Shown here one piece after another: positions 46,568 through 54,925 of a DNA stretch of 64,000 nucleotides. A program made the translations under genes and the position numbers. The notes beneath the pieces are model-generated. The model did not search any database. It was given only the letters and a program-made list of their open reading frames with translations, and was not told the DNA's origin. The DNA is from a bacterium. Its GTDB lineage: Bacteria > Electryoneota > Electryoneia > Electryoneales > Electryoneaceae. How positions within the stretch are numbered: position 1 is the first letter of the stretch; each line of letters starts with the position of its first letter. The stretch covers positions 352,427-416,426 of the forward strand of contig JAHLLB010000001.1 of NCBI GenBank assembly GCA_020444425.1, in the 5' to 3' direction.

Positions 46568-47520
46568 GGGGTAACGTGACCGTCGTGTGTATCAGGGTTG
46601 AACGGATAAAACGATACTGCCGCCGCGATGTCCCGGGTTTCCTCGCTGACGGTATAATAACCTGTTCCTGACAGGTTGAATGCAAGCGCTTCGCCCTGCG
46701 GTTCGGTCACGTATGGCAACGTGTCCGGCGGCTGGGCAAACAGGTCCGGGATCGACATATCGTCCTCACGATACCAGTGCAGGATCGCATCGTACGTTTT
46801 GACGATGACATGCCGTCCGTCCCGGCTGATATCGCCCGCTGCGATGGGCGGGCCGGTGATGTCGGCGACATGTTGCAGGATCTGCGGACGGTCGGTATGA
46901 ATCGGAACCGCCCGGTACACCTGGACCGGCCACAGGCGCTTCGTCATGATGTACATGTCGCTGGTGAACGGATCGACCAGCAACGTCTCGGCGTCCCGTG
47001 GACTTTCCGGGTACATGAAGTCGAACCGTTCAACGTCTTCGATCAGCAATGGGATACCGGGTTCGAACTCCTCCGCCTCCGGTTCACGGAACCGGTAGAT
47101 GACGACGTTTTTGTACGCGTTGTCGTTGTCGCCGATGTCGCCGACGTAGAGGTAGTCGTCCGTGCCACCCGGACCGGGTCCGATGGCGATATCCTCCCAG
47201 TCGCGGGCGTCGATTCCATCCAGCTGCAGTTCAGCCAGCGAATCGCCGTAGGCGCTGATTGCATACAGGCGGGCGATGTCGCCGCTGTCGTTGTGCACCC
47301 ACAGCCAGCCGGGGTTACGTCGCGATGCGATCATCCCGGACGCCTCGGTGATCCGATCATCCTGCACGACACCGAGCACGACCGGATCCAGCCCGGCGGG
47401 CGGTTCGTTGTTCGTGCTGTCGTTGGGCGAACAGGCGGCCATGACGGCAGCCACCGTCGCCAGCAGCATCAGCGTGATCAGGAATCGGGGCACGAAGACG
47501 GGTCCGAGGTTAGTAGTCAC
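46564..47520 (-). CDS. Beta-propeller lipoprotein (SdiA-regulated-like)
   Basis: 318 residues from a GTG at 47520 that overlaps the upstream stop; a GTG at 47493 would give a more typical signal (starting MPRFLITLML). A lipobox VMAAC marks a lipoprotein. The mature part reads as a WD/NHL-like propeller: EASGMIASRRNPGWLWVHNDSGD, WEDIAIGPGP, YLYVGDIGDND, DAETLLVDPFTSDMYIMTKR, ISRDGRHVIVKTYDA. These segments recur in bacterial propeller lipoproteins of unknown role. Overlaps the protease start by four bases (ATGA), so the two are co-translated. Function unknown; perhaps a periplasmic or surface binding protein. Confidence 0.8.
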   Translation of the reverse strand: MTTNLGPVFVPRFLITLMLLATVAAVMAACSPNDSTNNEPPAGLDPVVLGVVQDDRITEASGMIASRRNPGWLWVHNDSGDIARLYAISAYGDSLAELQLDGIDARDWEDIAIGPGPGGTDDYLYVGDIGDNDNAYKNVVIYRFREPEAEEFEPGIPLLIEDVERFDFMYPESPRDAETLLVDPFTSDMYIMTKRLWPVQVYRAVPIHTDRPQILQHVADITGPPIAAGDISRDGRHVIVKTYDAILHWYREDDMSIPDLFAQPPDTLPYVTEPQGEALAFNLSGTGYYTVSEETRDIAAAVSFYPFNPDTHDGHVTP

Positions 47521-48400
47521 GTATTTCAGGGCGATTGCGGGCGCGTTCCATACGCAGCTTCAATGCGATTTCGGCGACACGCGGATCGTCGGGAAGATGG
47601 GTCTGGATCGGCTTCAGGTCGGCCTTGATCCGCGTTCCCTTGAACTGCACGACGCCCAGGTAGCGGCTCTTCGCTCCGCACTGGACAAACGGCGTATGTC
47701 CCAGCAGCTCCGCGCTTTGAATCAGGTCTGAGTTCAAGCCACCGATCACCAGTTGGTAACCCTGCCACCAGTCCTCGTGGTCACGGATCTCTTCCATTGA
47801 GGCTTGGGCGAGAACGATCTTGCGTGCGTCGTCGGGTACGTCCGCGAAGGCTGCATCCAGCGATTCCTGCGCGTCCGCGAGGCTGAATTCCTCGTACACA
47901 CTCGGACCCAGCAGACGCAGACTTTCACGTGTCGTGATGCCGGTGATCGCCCATGTGTAGCCGCCACGTTGGATGACACGGACGCGTTCTCCGACCGGGG
48001 ATCCATCCCGGTAGCTGAGGTTGGCGCTGACGATCGGCAGGGCTTCCTCGATCTGCTTCATCCACTCCGCGCCGTAGCCGAGTTCCTGGTAGCCGACGGT
48101 GACGGCGTCGTAACCGTGCAGCTTGTACGCCTGCAGCATGAACGTCGCCCCGAGGCTGTCCCGTGTTTCCGGGAAGAAGTTCCCGGCATCAACGAGGGCC
48201 AACGGTCCAAGCTCACGCATGCGTTCGATCTCGGGCAGGCGTTTTTCGAGGGCACCGTACGGATCGGACGGGCAGCGGCAGTTTTCGATCCGGCCGTCCG
48301 CCCGGGCGCTATACAACAGAACTGCCGGCTCGGCAGCCAGCGATACGGTCGCCGTGATGCCGAGCAGGCAGAAAATGATGAGTGTACGCAAGGAACGCAT
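47510..48400 (-). CDS. UshA-like metallophosphoesterase-fold exported protein
   Basis: 296 residues from the ATG at 48400 (a TTG at 48412 is possible). The signal peptide ends VSLAA. The fold resembles the N-terminal half of 5'-nucleotidase/UshA proteins: VLLYSARADGRIENCRCPSDPYGALEKR, ALVDAGNFFP, HGYDAVTVGYQELGYG, LPIVSANL, LVIGGLNSDL. The usual Asp/His metal ligands are mostly absent (no GDH or HGH), so catalysis is doubtful. The CRC motif occupies the spot where, as I recall, related UshA-like (seleno)proteins carry Cys or selenocysteine. First gene of the overlapping trio with the propeller lipoprotein and subtilase. Confidence 0.72.
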   Translation of the reverse strand: MRSLRTLIIFCLLGITATVSLAAEPAVLLYSARADGRIENCRCPSDPYGALEKRLPEIERMRELGPLALVDAGNFFPETRDSLGATFMLQAYKLHGYDAVTVGYQELGYGAEWMKQIEEALPIVSANLSYRDGSPVGERVRVIQRGGYTWAITGITTRESLRLLGPSVYEEFSLADAQESLDAAFADVPDDARKIVLAQASMEEIRDHEDWWQGYQLVIGGLNSDLIQSAELLGHTPFVQCGAKSRYLGVVQFKGTRIKADLKPIQTHLPDDPRVAEIALKLRMERARNRPEIRDY

Positions 48401-48459
48401 GGCAGTTACCAATCAGTCCGAACTGTTCCTTGTACCCGTGTATCGGGTAACCGTTCCCA

Positions 48460-50331
48460 CTACTCCAGCTCTTGCGGTTGACGTTCCCCGCCAGCGTCCG
48501 GTTCGCCATCCATCGGTTCGATATTGGCCGGCTGGTTCCAGAAGCCACGGGCGGCTTTCATCGCTTCGTCCTGAAGCTGACGGTATTCCTCCGCCCGTTC
48601 GTGATCGACGGTCGGATCGGCCAACGCATACCCATTTTCGATCATCCACGCGCCGACGTCAACACCGTCGGCTGTCAGGTAGGCTGTCAGGTCGTTGGAC
48701 TGGTCGGTCAGCTGCGGTGGCGGATAGTGAAGGGATACACCGTCGCCCTGAAATTCATCGCTGGCAGCGTCGATGGCAACCAGGATCCGGGCTTCGTCAG
48801 ACGCAAAGTCACCGGTGGTGACGCCCAGCAGGTGTGCGTTACGGCCGCCGTCGAGAACGACCGTATCCGTCGAGGCGAACTGTTCGATGCTGTCCCGGCT
48901 GCTGATCCAGGTGACGAGTACCGCGACCATGGCGGCGATACCAATGATCGCACCGATCATGAAGATCGGGTGACCCGGTTTACCACCCCCGCCTGCTTCT
49001 CCACCCGCGGAGGTTGCTGCTTCATGTTCGGCCTGATGGATGATCGGGTCGAGCCAGCGCAGCAGCAGCATGGCAACGACAAACACCGCCGCAGCGGCTG
49101 CGACGAAGATCATGAAGAAGGTGGAGTGTGGGATCGCTCCCCACAGCCCACCCCCGACCGCACCGGCGAGGTAGTTCCCGATGGCGGTGGAGACGAACCA
49201 CCCGCCCATCATCATCCCCATCAGTTGCGGGGGTGCCAGTTTACTGACCAGCGACAGACCCATTGGACTCAGGCACAGTTCGCCGGTCGTGATGACGGCG
49301 TAGGTACTGACCAGCCAGACGACACCGACCTTGCCCTCGTTACCACCGAACAGGCTCGCGCCGGTCATGATGGTGTAAGCAACGGCGGTCAACAGCATAC
49401 CGATGGCCAGCTTTGCTGCGGTTGACGGCTCCTTCTTCCGGAAGCGCAGACGTTGCCAGAACGCGATCAACGGGAAGGTCAGCAGCAGGATGAACGCCGG
49501 ATTGATCGAACTGAAGATCTCCGGCTGCAGGATGGTGTTGCTGGCGTTACGTGCCCAGAAGGTCAGGGTCAGGCCCTGTTGGCTGAACGCCATCCAGAAG
49601 ACGATCACCACGAGGAAGACGACGATCAGCGCACCAACCCGCTTCTTTGCCACGGCGGGGTCAATGGTGTTGACTTCGTCCTTATGGTCCAGCCTTGAGG
49701 CTGCGGGGCCGATGTCGCCAGCCTTGACGTATTTCTGGAAGATGAGGAACACCAGCATCGAGATGACCATGCCGATGGCTGCGGTGGCGAAGGCGGCGTG
49801 CCAGCCCCACATGTTCCGTGCCCACGCAGCGATCAACGGGGACGCGAACGCGCCGAGGTTGATGCCGAGGTAGAAGATGTTGTACCCGTCGTCCTTCTTT
49901 TCCGGCATGTCACGGTACAGGTTGCCGAGCATGGTCGAGATGTTCGGCTTGAACAGCCCGTTCCCGATGATCAACGCGGTCAGCCCACCGAAGAAGAACG
50001 GCAGCGGCCGGAAGGCCAGCAGCAGGTGCCCGAGGATGAAGAACGCACCGCCGAGAATGACCGTTCGCCGGATACCCAGCACCCGGTCGGCGATGATCCC
50101 GCCGAACAGCGGGGTGAAGTAGACGATGCCGATGTACAGACCGTAGATCTGCCCGGTCTTGGTCACGGAGAACCCGAGACCGCCGTCCTCCACCGGGGCA
50201 TTCATGTACAACGACAGGATCGCCAGCATGCAGTAGAAACTGAACCGTTCCCACATCTCTGTCAGGAACAGAACCGGTAACCCCTTGGGATGCTTGACTT
50301 TGGCAGGTGCAATGGATGCCGCGTTGGCCAT
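48460..50331 (-). CDS. POT-family peptide transporter with C-terminal nuclease-fold (SNase-like) domain
   Basis: 623 residues. Residues 1-450 are a proton-coupled oligopeptide transporter: EMWERFSFYCM (ExxERF signature), GGIIADRVLGIRRTVILGG, and the PTR2 signature YNIFYLGINLGAFASPL, with ~12-14 helices. After an extra helix (about 475-495), residues ~500-605 match the staphylococcal-nuclease fold: NAHLLGVTT, AYLTADGVDVGAWMIENGYAL, then RAEEYRQLQDEAMKAARGFW. The catalytic Arg positions are not conserved (DGVDV instead of DGR-x-V), so it is probably non-catalytic and extracytoplasmic. POT proteins normally end after the last helix. Function: di/tripeptide uptake. Confidence 0.9.
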   Translation of the reverse strand: MANAASIAPAKVKHPKGLPVLFLTEMWERFSFYCMLAILSLYMNAPVEDGGLGFSVTKTGQIYGLYIGIVYFTPLFGGIIADRVLGIRRTVILGGAFFILGHLLLAFRPLPFFFGGLTALIIGNGLFKPNISTMLGNLYRDMPEKKDDGYNIFYLGINLGAFASPLIAAWARNMWGWHAAFATAAIGMVISMLVFLIFQKYVKAGDIGPAASRLDHKDEVNTIDPAVAKKRVGALIVVFLVVIVFWMAFSQQGLTLTFWARNASNTILQPEIFSSINPAFILLLTFPLIAFWQRLRFRKKEPSTAAKLAIGMLLTAVAYTIMTGASLFGGNEGKVGVVWLVSTYAVITTGELCLSPMGLSLVSKLAPPQLMGMMMGGWFVSTAIGNYLAGAVGGGLWGAIPHSTFFMIFVAAAAAVFVVAMLLLRWLDPIIHQAEHEAATSAGGEAGGGGKPGHPIFMIGAIIGIAAMVAVLVTWISSRDSIEQFASTDTVVLDGGRNAHLLGVTTGDFASDEARILVAIDAASDEFQGDGVSLHYPPPQLTDQSNDLTAYLTADGVDVGAWMIENGYALADPTVDHERAEEYRQLQDEAMKAARGFWNQPANIEPMDGEPDAGGERQPQELE

Positions 50332-50445
50332 CTCCCTCTCCTCTCGCCTCTCGACAGAAATCGCGTACGTGCTGCATCTCCCTCAGATGTTCGGCAATAT
50401 AGCCACCAGCCTTGCCAGATCAACCCGAAAGCAGCGGAAACACGG

Positions 50446-51612
50446 ATGACAGCGCCCCCGTCCCGGAGACAAGCAACCCCTCACCCGGCCTCCACGTCCA
50501 CCAGGCTGCTCGCGTGGTACGATGACGATCACCGCGACCTGCCGTGGCGGACGGACGATCCCGACCCGTACCGCGTCTGGGTCAGCGAGATCATGCTGCA
50601 GCAGACCCGTGTCGACACCGTCCTGCGCTACTACGACCGTTTCCTCACGGCGTTTCCGGATGTTCACAGTCTGGCTGCGGCGGACGACGACACGTTGCTG
50701 TTGCAGTGGGAAGGCCTGGGCTACTACCGTCGCGCCCGGAACCTGCGTGATGGTGCAAAGGCCGTCGCGTCTGAGTGGCTGGACGTACGCAACCGCTGGC
50801 CACGTACAGCCGCCGAGTGGCGCACACTGCCGGGTGTCGGCGCGTACACCGCCGCAGCGCTGGCGTCCATTTGTGCCAACGAACCGGCGGCGGTGGTCGA
50901 TGGCAACGTCAAGCGCGTGCTGGCACGGTTGTACGGCCTCGCGTCCCCGATCAACACCTCCGCCGGGCACAACGTCCTCCAGCAACGAGCGGACGAACTG
51001 ATCCCGACCGGCCGTCCCGGCGACCACAACCAGGCGCTGATGGAGTTGGGCGCGGTGGTGTGCACGCCACGTTCACCGCGCTGCGGTTCATGTCCGTTAC
51101 AGGAGGCCTGCGTCGCATTCCGGGACAGCCGGACAGCCGAGCTGCCGGTCAAGCGTCCGAAGCCAGCTGTGCCGCACCATCACGTCGCGGCGGCGGTGAT
51201 CCGTAACCCGGACGGCGCGCTGCTGATCCAACGCCGACCGGACGACGGCATGCTCGGCGGCCTGTGGGAACTGCCGTCGGTGATGCTGCCGGAGGGAACG
51301 TCGTGGACTGATCACCAGCCGGACACCGGTTCCGGCCCGGACTGTCTCCGCGAACGGGTCGCCGGCCTGCTCGGCACGGACACGTTCAGCATCGGCCCGG
51401 CGGTCGCACAGGCCCGGCACGCCTACAGCCACTTCAGCGTCGAAGTGAGAGCATACCCGGTGGATGCGAGCATCTCCTCAACCTCTGCGTTAACCGGGGA
51501 CACCTCCCCCGGCCTCGCCTGGCTGACCGTCAACAACCGCACCCGTTTCGCGCTGCATAAGGTGCAGGACAAGCTCGTCCGCGCCTTCTGGGATGATCAG
51601 CTCCGTCTATGA
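50446..51612 (+). CDS. mutY: A/G-specific adenine glycosylase MutY
   Basis: 388 residues from the ATG at 50446; the frame back to 50290 is antisense to the transporter. Diagnostic features are the catalytic Glu in YRVWVSEIMLQQTRVDTV, the helix-hairpin-helix LPGVGAYTAAALASI, catalytic Asp in AAVVDGNVKRVLARL, and the [4Fe-4S] ligands in CTPRSPRCGSCPLQEAC (C-6-C-2-C-5-C). The C-terminal ~140 residues are the NUDIX-like 8-oxoG recognition domain (AAVIRNPDGALLIQRRPDDGMLGGLWELPS). It removes adenine mispaired with 8-oxoguanine. Divergent from the peptide transporter. The final A of the stop TGA is the first base of the 125-bp inverted repeat. Confidence 0.97.
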   Translation: MTAPPSRRQATPHPASTSTRLLAWYDDDHRDLPWRTDDPDPYRVWVSEIMLQQTRVDTVLRYYDRFLTAFPDVHSLAAADDDTLLLQWEGLGYYRRARNLRDGAKAVASEWLDVRNRWPRTAAEWRTLPGVGAYTAAALASICANEPAAVVDGNVKRVLARLYGLASPINTSAGHNVLQQRADELIPTGRPGDHNQALMELGAVVCTPRSPRCGSCPLQEACVAFRDSRTAELPVKRPKPAVPHHHVAAAVIRNPDGALLIQRRPDDGMLGGLWELPSVMLPEGTSWTDHQPDTGSGPDCLRERVAGLLGTDTFSIGPAVAQARHAYSHFSVEVRAYPVDASISSTSALTGDTSPGLAWLTVNNRTRFALHKVQDKLVRAFWDDQLRL

Positions 51613-51736
51613 TGTGACCGATGTGTCTGTCTTGTCCTCCTTTCAATGGGGATGTCGTTCTGGGTGCGTCATACTGAATGGAACGTGTACGGGGGTGTCA
51701 TGCTGAATGGAACGCAGAGGAATGAAGCATCTGGGT
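51612..51736. repeat. 125-bp inverted repeat, left arm
   Basis: Perfect reverse complement of 57879-58003. It begins at the last base of the mutY stop codon and contains internal copies of the tgtcatgctgaatggaacg intergenic family. Confidence 0.97.
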
Positions 51737-51763
51737 GGATAACCCGGAAAAGGTTAGCTGATG

Positions 51764-51909
51764 CGTCATTCTGAACGGAACGAAGAGCAGTGAAGAAGGT
51801 CCAGATACGATAACGTTCAACGAAGTCCGATCTTCTTCACTTCGTTCAGAATGACGAGTCTTTCAGCAGCGGATAAGCTGGAGATCCTTCACTTCGTTCA
51901 GGATGACAT
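51764..51909. repeat. Cluster of three intergenic-family repeats
   Basis: cgtcattctgaacggaacga (51764), inverted gatcttcttcacttcgttca (51829) and gatccttcacttcgttcagg (51883) all belong to the same dispersed family. No gene is visible between 51613 and 52063. Confidence 0.8.
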
Positions 51910-51934
51910 CACGGCAGCCCACTAGCTCCTAACC

Positions 51935-51988
51935 GTAGCCCGCTGTCCGCAGTCCGCCGACCGCAGTCCGCCGACCGCAGCACGTCCG
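51935..51988. repeat. Heptamer tandem array (gcagtcc/gccgacc)
   Basis: Seven to eight 7-base units: gtagccc, gctgtcc, gcagtcc, gccgacc, gcagtcc, gccgacc, gcagcac. Confidence 0.85.
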
Positions 51989-51990
51989 TA

Positions 51991-52026
51991 CAAACAAAAC
52001 AGCCGCACCCGGTTAAGGTGCGGCTG
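51991..52026 (-). terminator. Terminator of the rhodanese/cytochrome unit
   Basis: A perfect 10-bp stem (cagccgcacc / ggtgcggctg) with a 7-base loop, followed on the minus strand by ttttgtttg; ~40 bases after the rhodanese stop. Confidence 0.9.
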
Positions 52027-52063
52027 CCTCCGTTCCGAAGAACGGGGAGGAGGAGAGAAGAAC

Positions 52064-53032
52064 TTAGTCGTCGAAGGTGCCGACGCACGGGTAATCCTGG
52101 TCCGGAGCGTGATACGTCGTCAGACCCGGGAACTCCTGGTCGATCGCGTTCACGCCGTACAGCATGCTGTAGGCATCGTAGCCGAGCATGTTCAGCCATG
52201 CGGTGATCTTGCTCGAGGTCTGGCCGGTGTGGCAGTACACGACAACCGGCAGTTCCGGATCGACGCCTTCCAGCACGTCCATGTCAATCGGATTCGCCTG
52301 CACCGCGCCAGCGAGGTGACCGTCGTTGTACATGTCCGCGCTCCAGTAGTTCAGGATCGTCACTTCGTCCATGTCGAGCTCGTACACCGCGGTGCAGGAC
52401 ATGTTCTTGGTGCCGTTGGACAGGTACATGTCGAGGTAGTACTCCGCCGCTTCCATCACGTCTTCGGTTTCCAGCGCACGGTCCGGGTAGTCAAACGAGT
52501 CATCCAGCGTGTACGGATCGGTGACCAGCGGGACGTCGTTTTCCGCGAGGTTCGCCCACTTGCCGAGGTTGATGTCTTCGTTGGACGTCCAGCCGCACAT
52601 ACCGAACTTCAGGTTCCAGGCATCGTAGCCGAGCAGGTTCAACGCGGAGCTGGCCTGGGACGCGGTCTGGCCACTGTAGCAGATGCAGATGACTTTCGCA
52701 TCGGCCGGGATCTGGTCCAGGTTGTCCATCAGGTCGGTGATCGCCCAGTTGACGGCACCATCAATGTGCGCGTAGTTGTAGTGATCCGCACTACGGAAGT
52801 CGATCAGGAACAGCTCGCCAGCCGCCGGGGTGGTGCCGGTCAGCTCAGCGTACAGCGCGGAGGACGTGATGTTGTCACCAAAACCACCGTCCAGCGCGAA
52901 CAGGTCTTCAAAGTGATCGGTCGTGGTCGGGCCGGTCGGGTTGTCGTCATCGTCGTCATCGTCGGAGCAGCCGACGAAACCAAGTGCCAACAGAATGATG
53001 AACATCCAGGTCAATGACTTCAGCAACTTCAT
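52064..53032 (-). CDS. extH: Two-domain rhodanese-like lipoprotein (ExtH-like)
   Basis: 322 residues from the ATG at 53032. A lipobox LGFVGC is followed by a run of seven Asp, typical of surface lipoproteins. Two rhodanese domains follow (about 55-165 and 180-310). Their active-site loops contain cysteines (ICICYSGQTASQ and VVVYCHTGQTSSK). The segment NLKFGMCGWTSN ends the first domain. The gene lies 87 bases after the multihaem cytochrome lipoprotein on the same strand. This pairing, a rhodanese-like lipoprotein with a multihaem (seleno)cytochrome, resembles ExtH and ExtKL of Geobacter-type extracellular electron-transfer and selenite/tellurite reduction clusters. It may handle sulfur or selenium. 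The name is by recall and context. Confidence 0.75.
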   Translation of the reverse strand: MKLLKSLTWMFIILLALGFVGCSDDDDDDDNPTGPTTTDHFEDLFALDGGFGDNITSSALYAELTGTTPAAGELFLIDFRSADHYNYAHIDGAVNWAITDLMDNLDQIPADAKVICICYSGQTASQASSALNLLGYDAWNLKFGMCGWTSNEDINLGKWANLAENDVPLVTDPYTLDDSFDYPDRALETEDVMEAAEYYLDMYLSNGTKNMSCTAVYELDMDEVTILNYWSADMYNDGHLAGAVQANPIDMDVLEGVDPELPVVVYCHTGQTSSKITAWLNMLGYDAYSMLYGVNAIDQEFPGLTTYHAPDQDYPCVGTFDD

Positions 53033-53119
53033 GGGGGATTCCCTTTCTTCTTTACTTGTCCGGACGGGACGCGGTTCACGTCCCGCCACAGGCTAGCTAT
53101 GGTTTGCTTCGTTTTCTGT

Positions 53120-54478
53120 TCAGTTATCCCACGGTGGCGGACCATCCGGGACGATGTAGTCCACGTTCGCCGCCTGTTCCGGCAGGGTCATGTCTTCCAG
53201 GTCAGCCGCACGCAGGAAGAAGTCCTCCGACTGGTGGCACGCCTGCGAACAGGTCAGGCCGCCGGTCGTGTCCGTCCGCGCTGTCCAGCGGCGGATGTTG
53301 TGCGGGCTGGCATACTTCCACGTCGGCAGGTCTGAATAGTTCGGCAGATCGTCCACACCCCACGGGCTGTACGTATCCTCCGCGATCGGGATGTGACGCA
53401 GCACGACGTATTCGTAGTCACGCTCGTTCGGAATCGGGTTCTTGCCGACCTTGAACGTGATGTAGCTCTCTTCACGGATGCCGGTGCCACCAACGTGACA
53501 GCGGTTGCAGTTCTTGTAGTCCTGGCTGTGGCACACCTGGCACTGGAATTCGTCCCAGTGCATGCTGTGGTAGATGTTCGCGTCCTCAGCCGTCGAATGG
53601 CAGAACTCGCAACGCGGCATGTCGTTTTCCTGGTACCGCGTTTCGTACACCGTACCGTCGCCGTGCATCTCTTCACCTGTATGGCAGGACACGCAGTTCA
53701 TGCCGTTGGGGAGGTAGTGCACGTCGGACGAATACCCCTCACGTGAACCGAGATACTCCTCACCAACACGGGACCCGTGGCACGCGGTGCACTGGTCGCT
53801 CTGGCTGGGGGAAGGCAAGAACCGGTGGCCCTGCACCAGCCCGCCCTCCACACTGCGGGGACGGCTGACATGGCACTCACCACAAGTCGTATGACACTTG
53901 CCGCACTCGTTGTTGAACTCTTCCTCGATCTCCGGATGATCTTCAAACGTCATCCCGGCACGCGTCTCGAAGAGAGTTTCGTACCCGTGGAAGTTCTGAT
54001 GCAGGCTCGTTGAATACGTCGCCGTGATGTCGCTGTGACAACGGCCGCAGGTTTCCTCGTAGTTCATCGAGGGCGCGGCGATCAAGCCTTCATGCGCGTC
54101 TGCTTTCTTGTTGATCCCTTCAACACCAGCATGGCAATCGGTGCAAGACAGAGTGCCGTGCGGGTCCGCGAGGAACGTTTCACCACCTGTACCACCAACG
54201 TAGACTTTTTCCCAAGCTTCCAGCTCGGGGACGCTGCCGCCTCAACCCTCGCCCGTGGATTCGGACGCCGACGTCGTGTCCTCAGCCACCGTTGCTTTTA
54301 ACATGTCTTCGTTGGTGTGGCACCCTTCACAGCTTTCTTCGCTGCTCATCGAGTACGGCCCTGCCGTCGGATCCACTGGATTGTCGTCGTCTTCTTCCGA
54401 ACACCCGGTGACCAGGTAGCCAAGGCTGAACAGCAGCGAGAACACGGCCAGGTATGCCAACCAGCGCTTCGCGTGCAT
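53120..54478 (-). CDS. extKL: Multihaem c-type cytochrome lipoprotein with in-frame TGA; probable selenoprotein, ExtKL-like
   Basis: One frame of 453 codons from the ATG at 54478 (GGGAG upstream) to 53120, broken only by TGA at codon 79 (54244-54242). A lipobox LVTGC is followed by acidic residues. Haem motifs: CEGCH before the TGA, then CTDCH, CGRCH, CGKCH, CGECH, CTACH, CVSCH, CEFCH, CQVCH, CNRCH and one CSQACH (ten CXXCH plus one CX3CH). The fourth and fifth are only two residues apart. Around the TGA the sequence is TGEG-U-GGSVPELEAW. Without readthrough the lipoprotein part (78 residues) and the ten-haem part (no signal peptide) would be separate, so the TGA is either selenocysteine or a nonsense change. 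Probably outer-membrane electron transfer. Confidence 0.78.
54211..54229 (-). promoter_or_regulatory. SECIS-like stem-loop after the in-frame TGA
   Basis: On the minus strand, 12 bases after the TGA, cccgagct pairs with agcttggg (8 bp, one G-U) around the loop gga. The loop begins 20 bases after the TGA with G at its first two positions. This meets the published bacterial SECIS rule (short apical loop with an early G, 16-37 bases from UGA). GC-rich DNA forms hairpins easily, so this supports but does not prove selenocysteine insertion. Confidence 0.5.
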
Positions 54479-54620
54479 GAGCTCTCCCACAAGTATGGTT
54501 CCTTGCAAACCGTTCATCTGCCGAACGAATCATCAGTTCCGGTTTGCGTCAGCTTGTTATGAGTAAAATGTCACAAACTTTGATGGAATCGCACTCTGAA
54601 AAAATGGGTGGGCGTCTCTA

Positions 54621-54640
54621 TTTGCGAAATTCATCACAAA
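54621..54640. promoter_or_regulatory. CRP/FNR-family-like operator
   Basis: tttgcga-aattca-tcacaaa is a 20-base imperfect palindrome; read on the minus strand it contains TGTGA-N6-TCGCA, nine of ten consensus CRP half-site bases. It lies ~143 bases before the cytochrome ATG. A second word tcacaaactttg occurs at 54571-54582. Confidence 0.4.
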
Positions 54641-54867
54641 CTTTGGCGTCACACCCTATCCTCGGTCGTAAAAATGAGTCCGCAACCCATGCGATTGCAA
54701 TGCCGTTCTCCTCCTGAGAACGGGTTAGACTCCCCTTACGGAATACCCGTATAACCCGCATCAACCTTACAATCCTATCCGAAAAATCACAGAAGACGAA
54801 CGGGATGCTAACTCAATGCGAGCGTCCACGCATGTCAACGAAGCCGAATCCAACCTTATCGCGAGAA

Positions 54868-54903
54868 CAAAAAAACACCCCGAAACCAACGGTCTCGGGG
54901 TGT
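54868..54903 (-). terminator. Terminator of the FadL-esterase operon
   Basis: acaccccga / tcggggtgt with additional inner pairs, followed on the minus strand by a run of T (tttttttg). Confidence 0.9.
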
Positions 54904-54925
54904 GATTTGCAGGGTCTGACATCCC

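Larger units (their letters stand above)
54479..54925. other. Regulatory and gene-free stretch upstream of the cytochrome
   Basis: No gene is supported. It contains a CRP/FNR-like palindrome (54621-54640), a half-matching second site (54560-54575), an 8-bp hairpin ccgttctc / gagaacgg (54703-54723) and the terminator of the esterase operon (54868-54903). The length, ~390 bases of 5' region, suggests an independently regulated cytochrome promoter. Confidence 0.55.

Noticed and set aside
54242..54517. Separate 91-codon single-haem lipoprotein gene
   Set aside because: It ends at the in-frame TGA and the frame continues with ten more haem motifs; treating both as one gene explains the missing signal peptide downstream.
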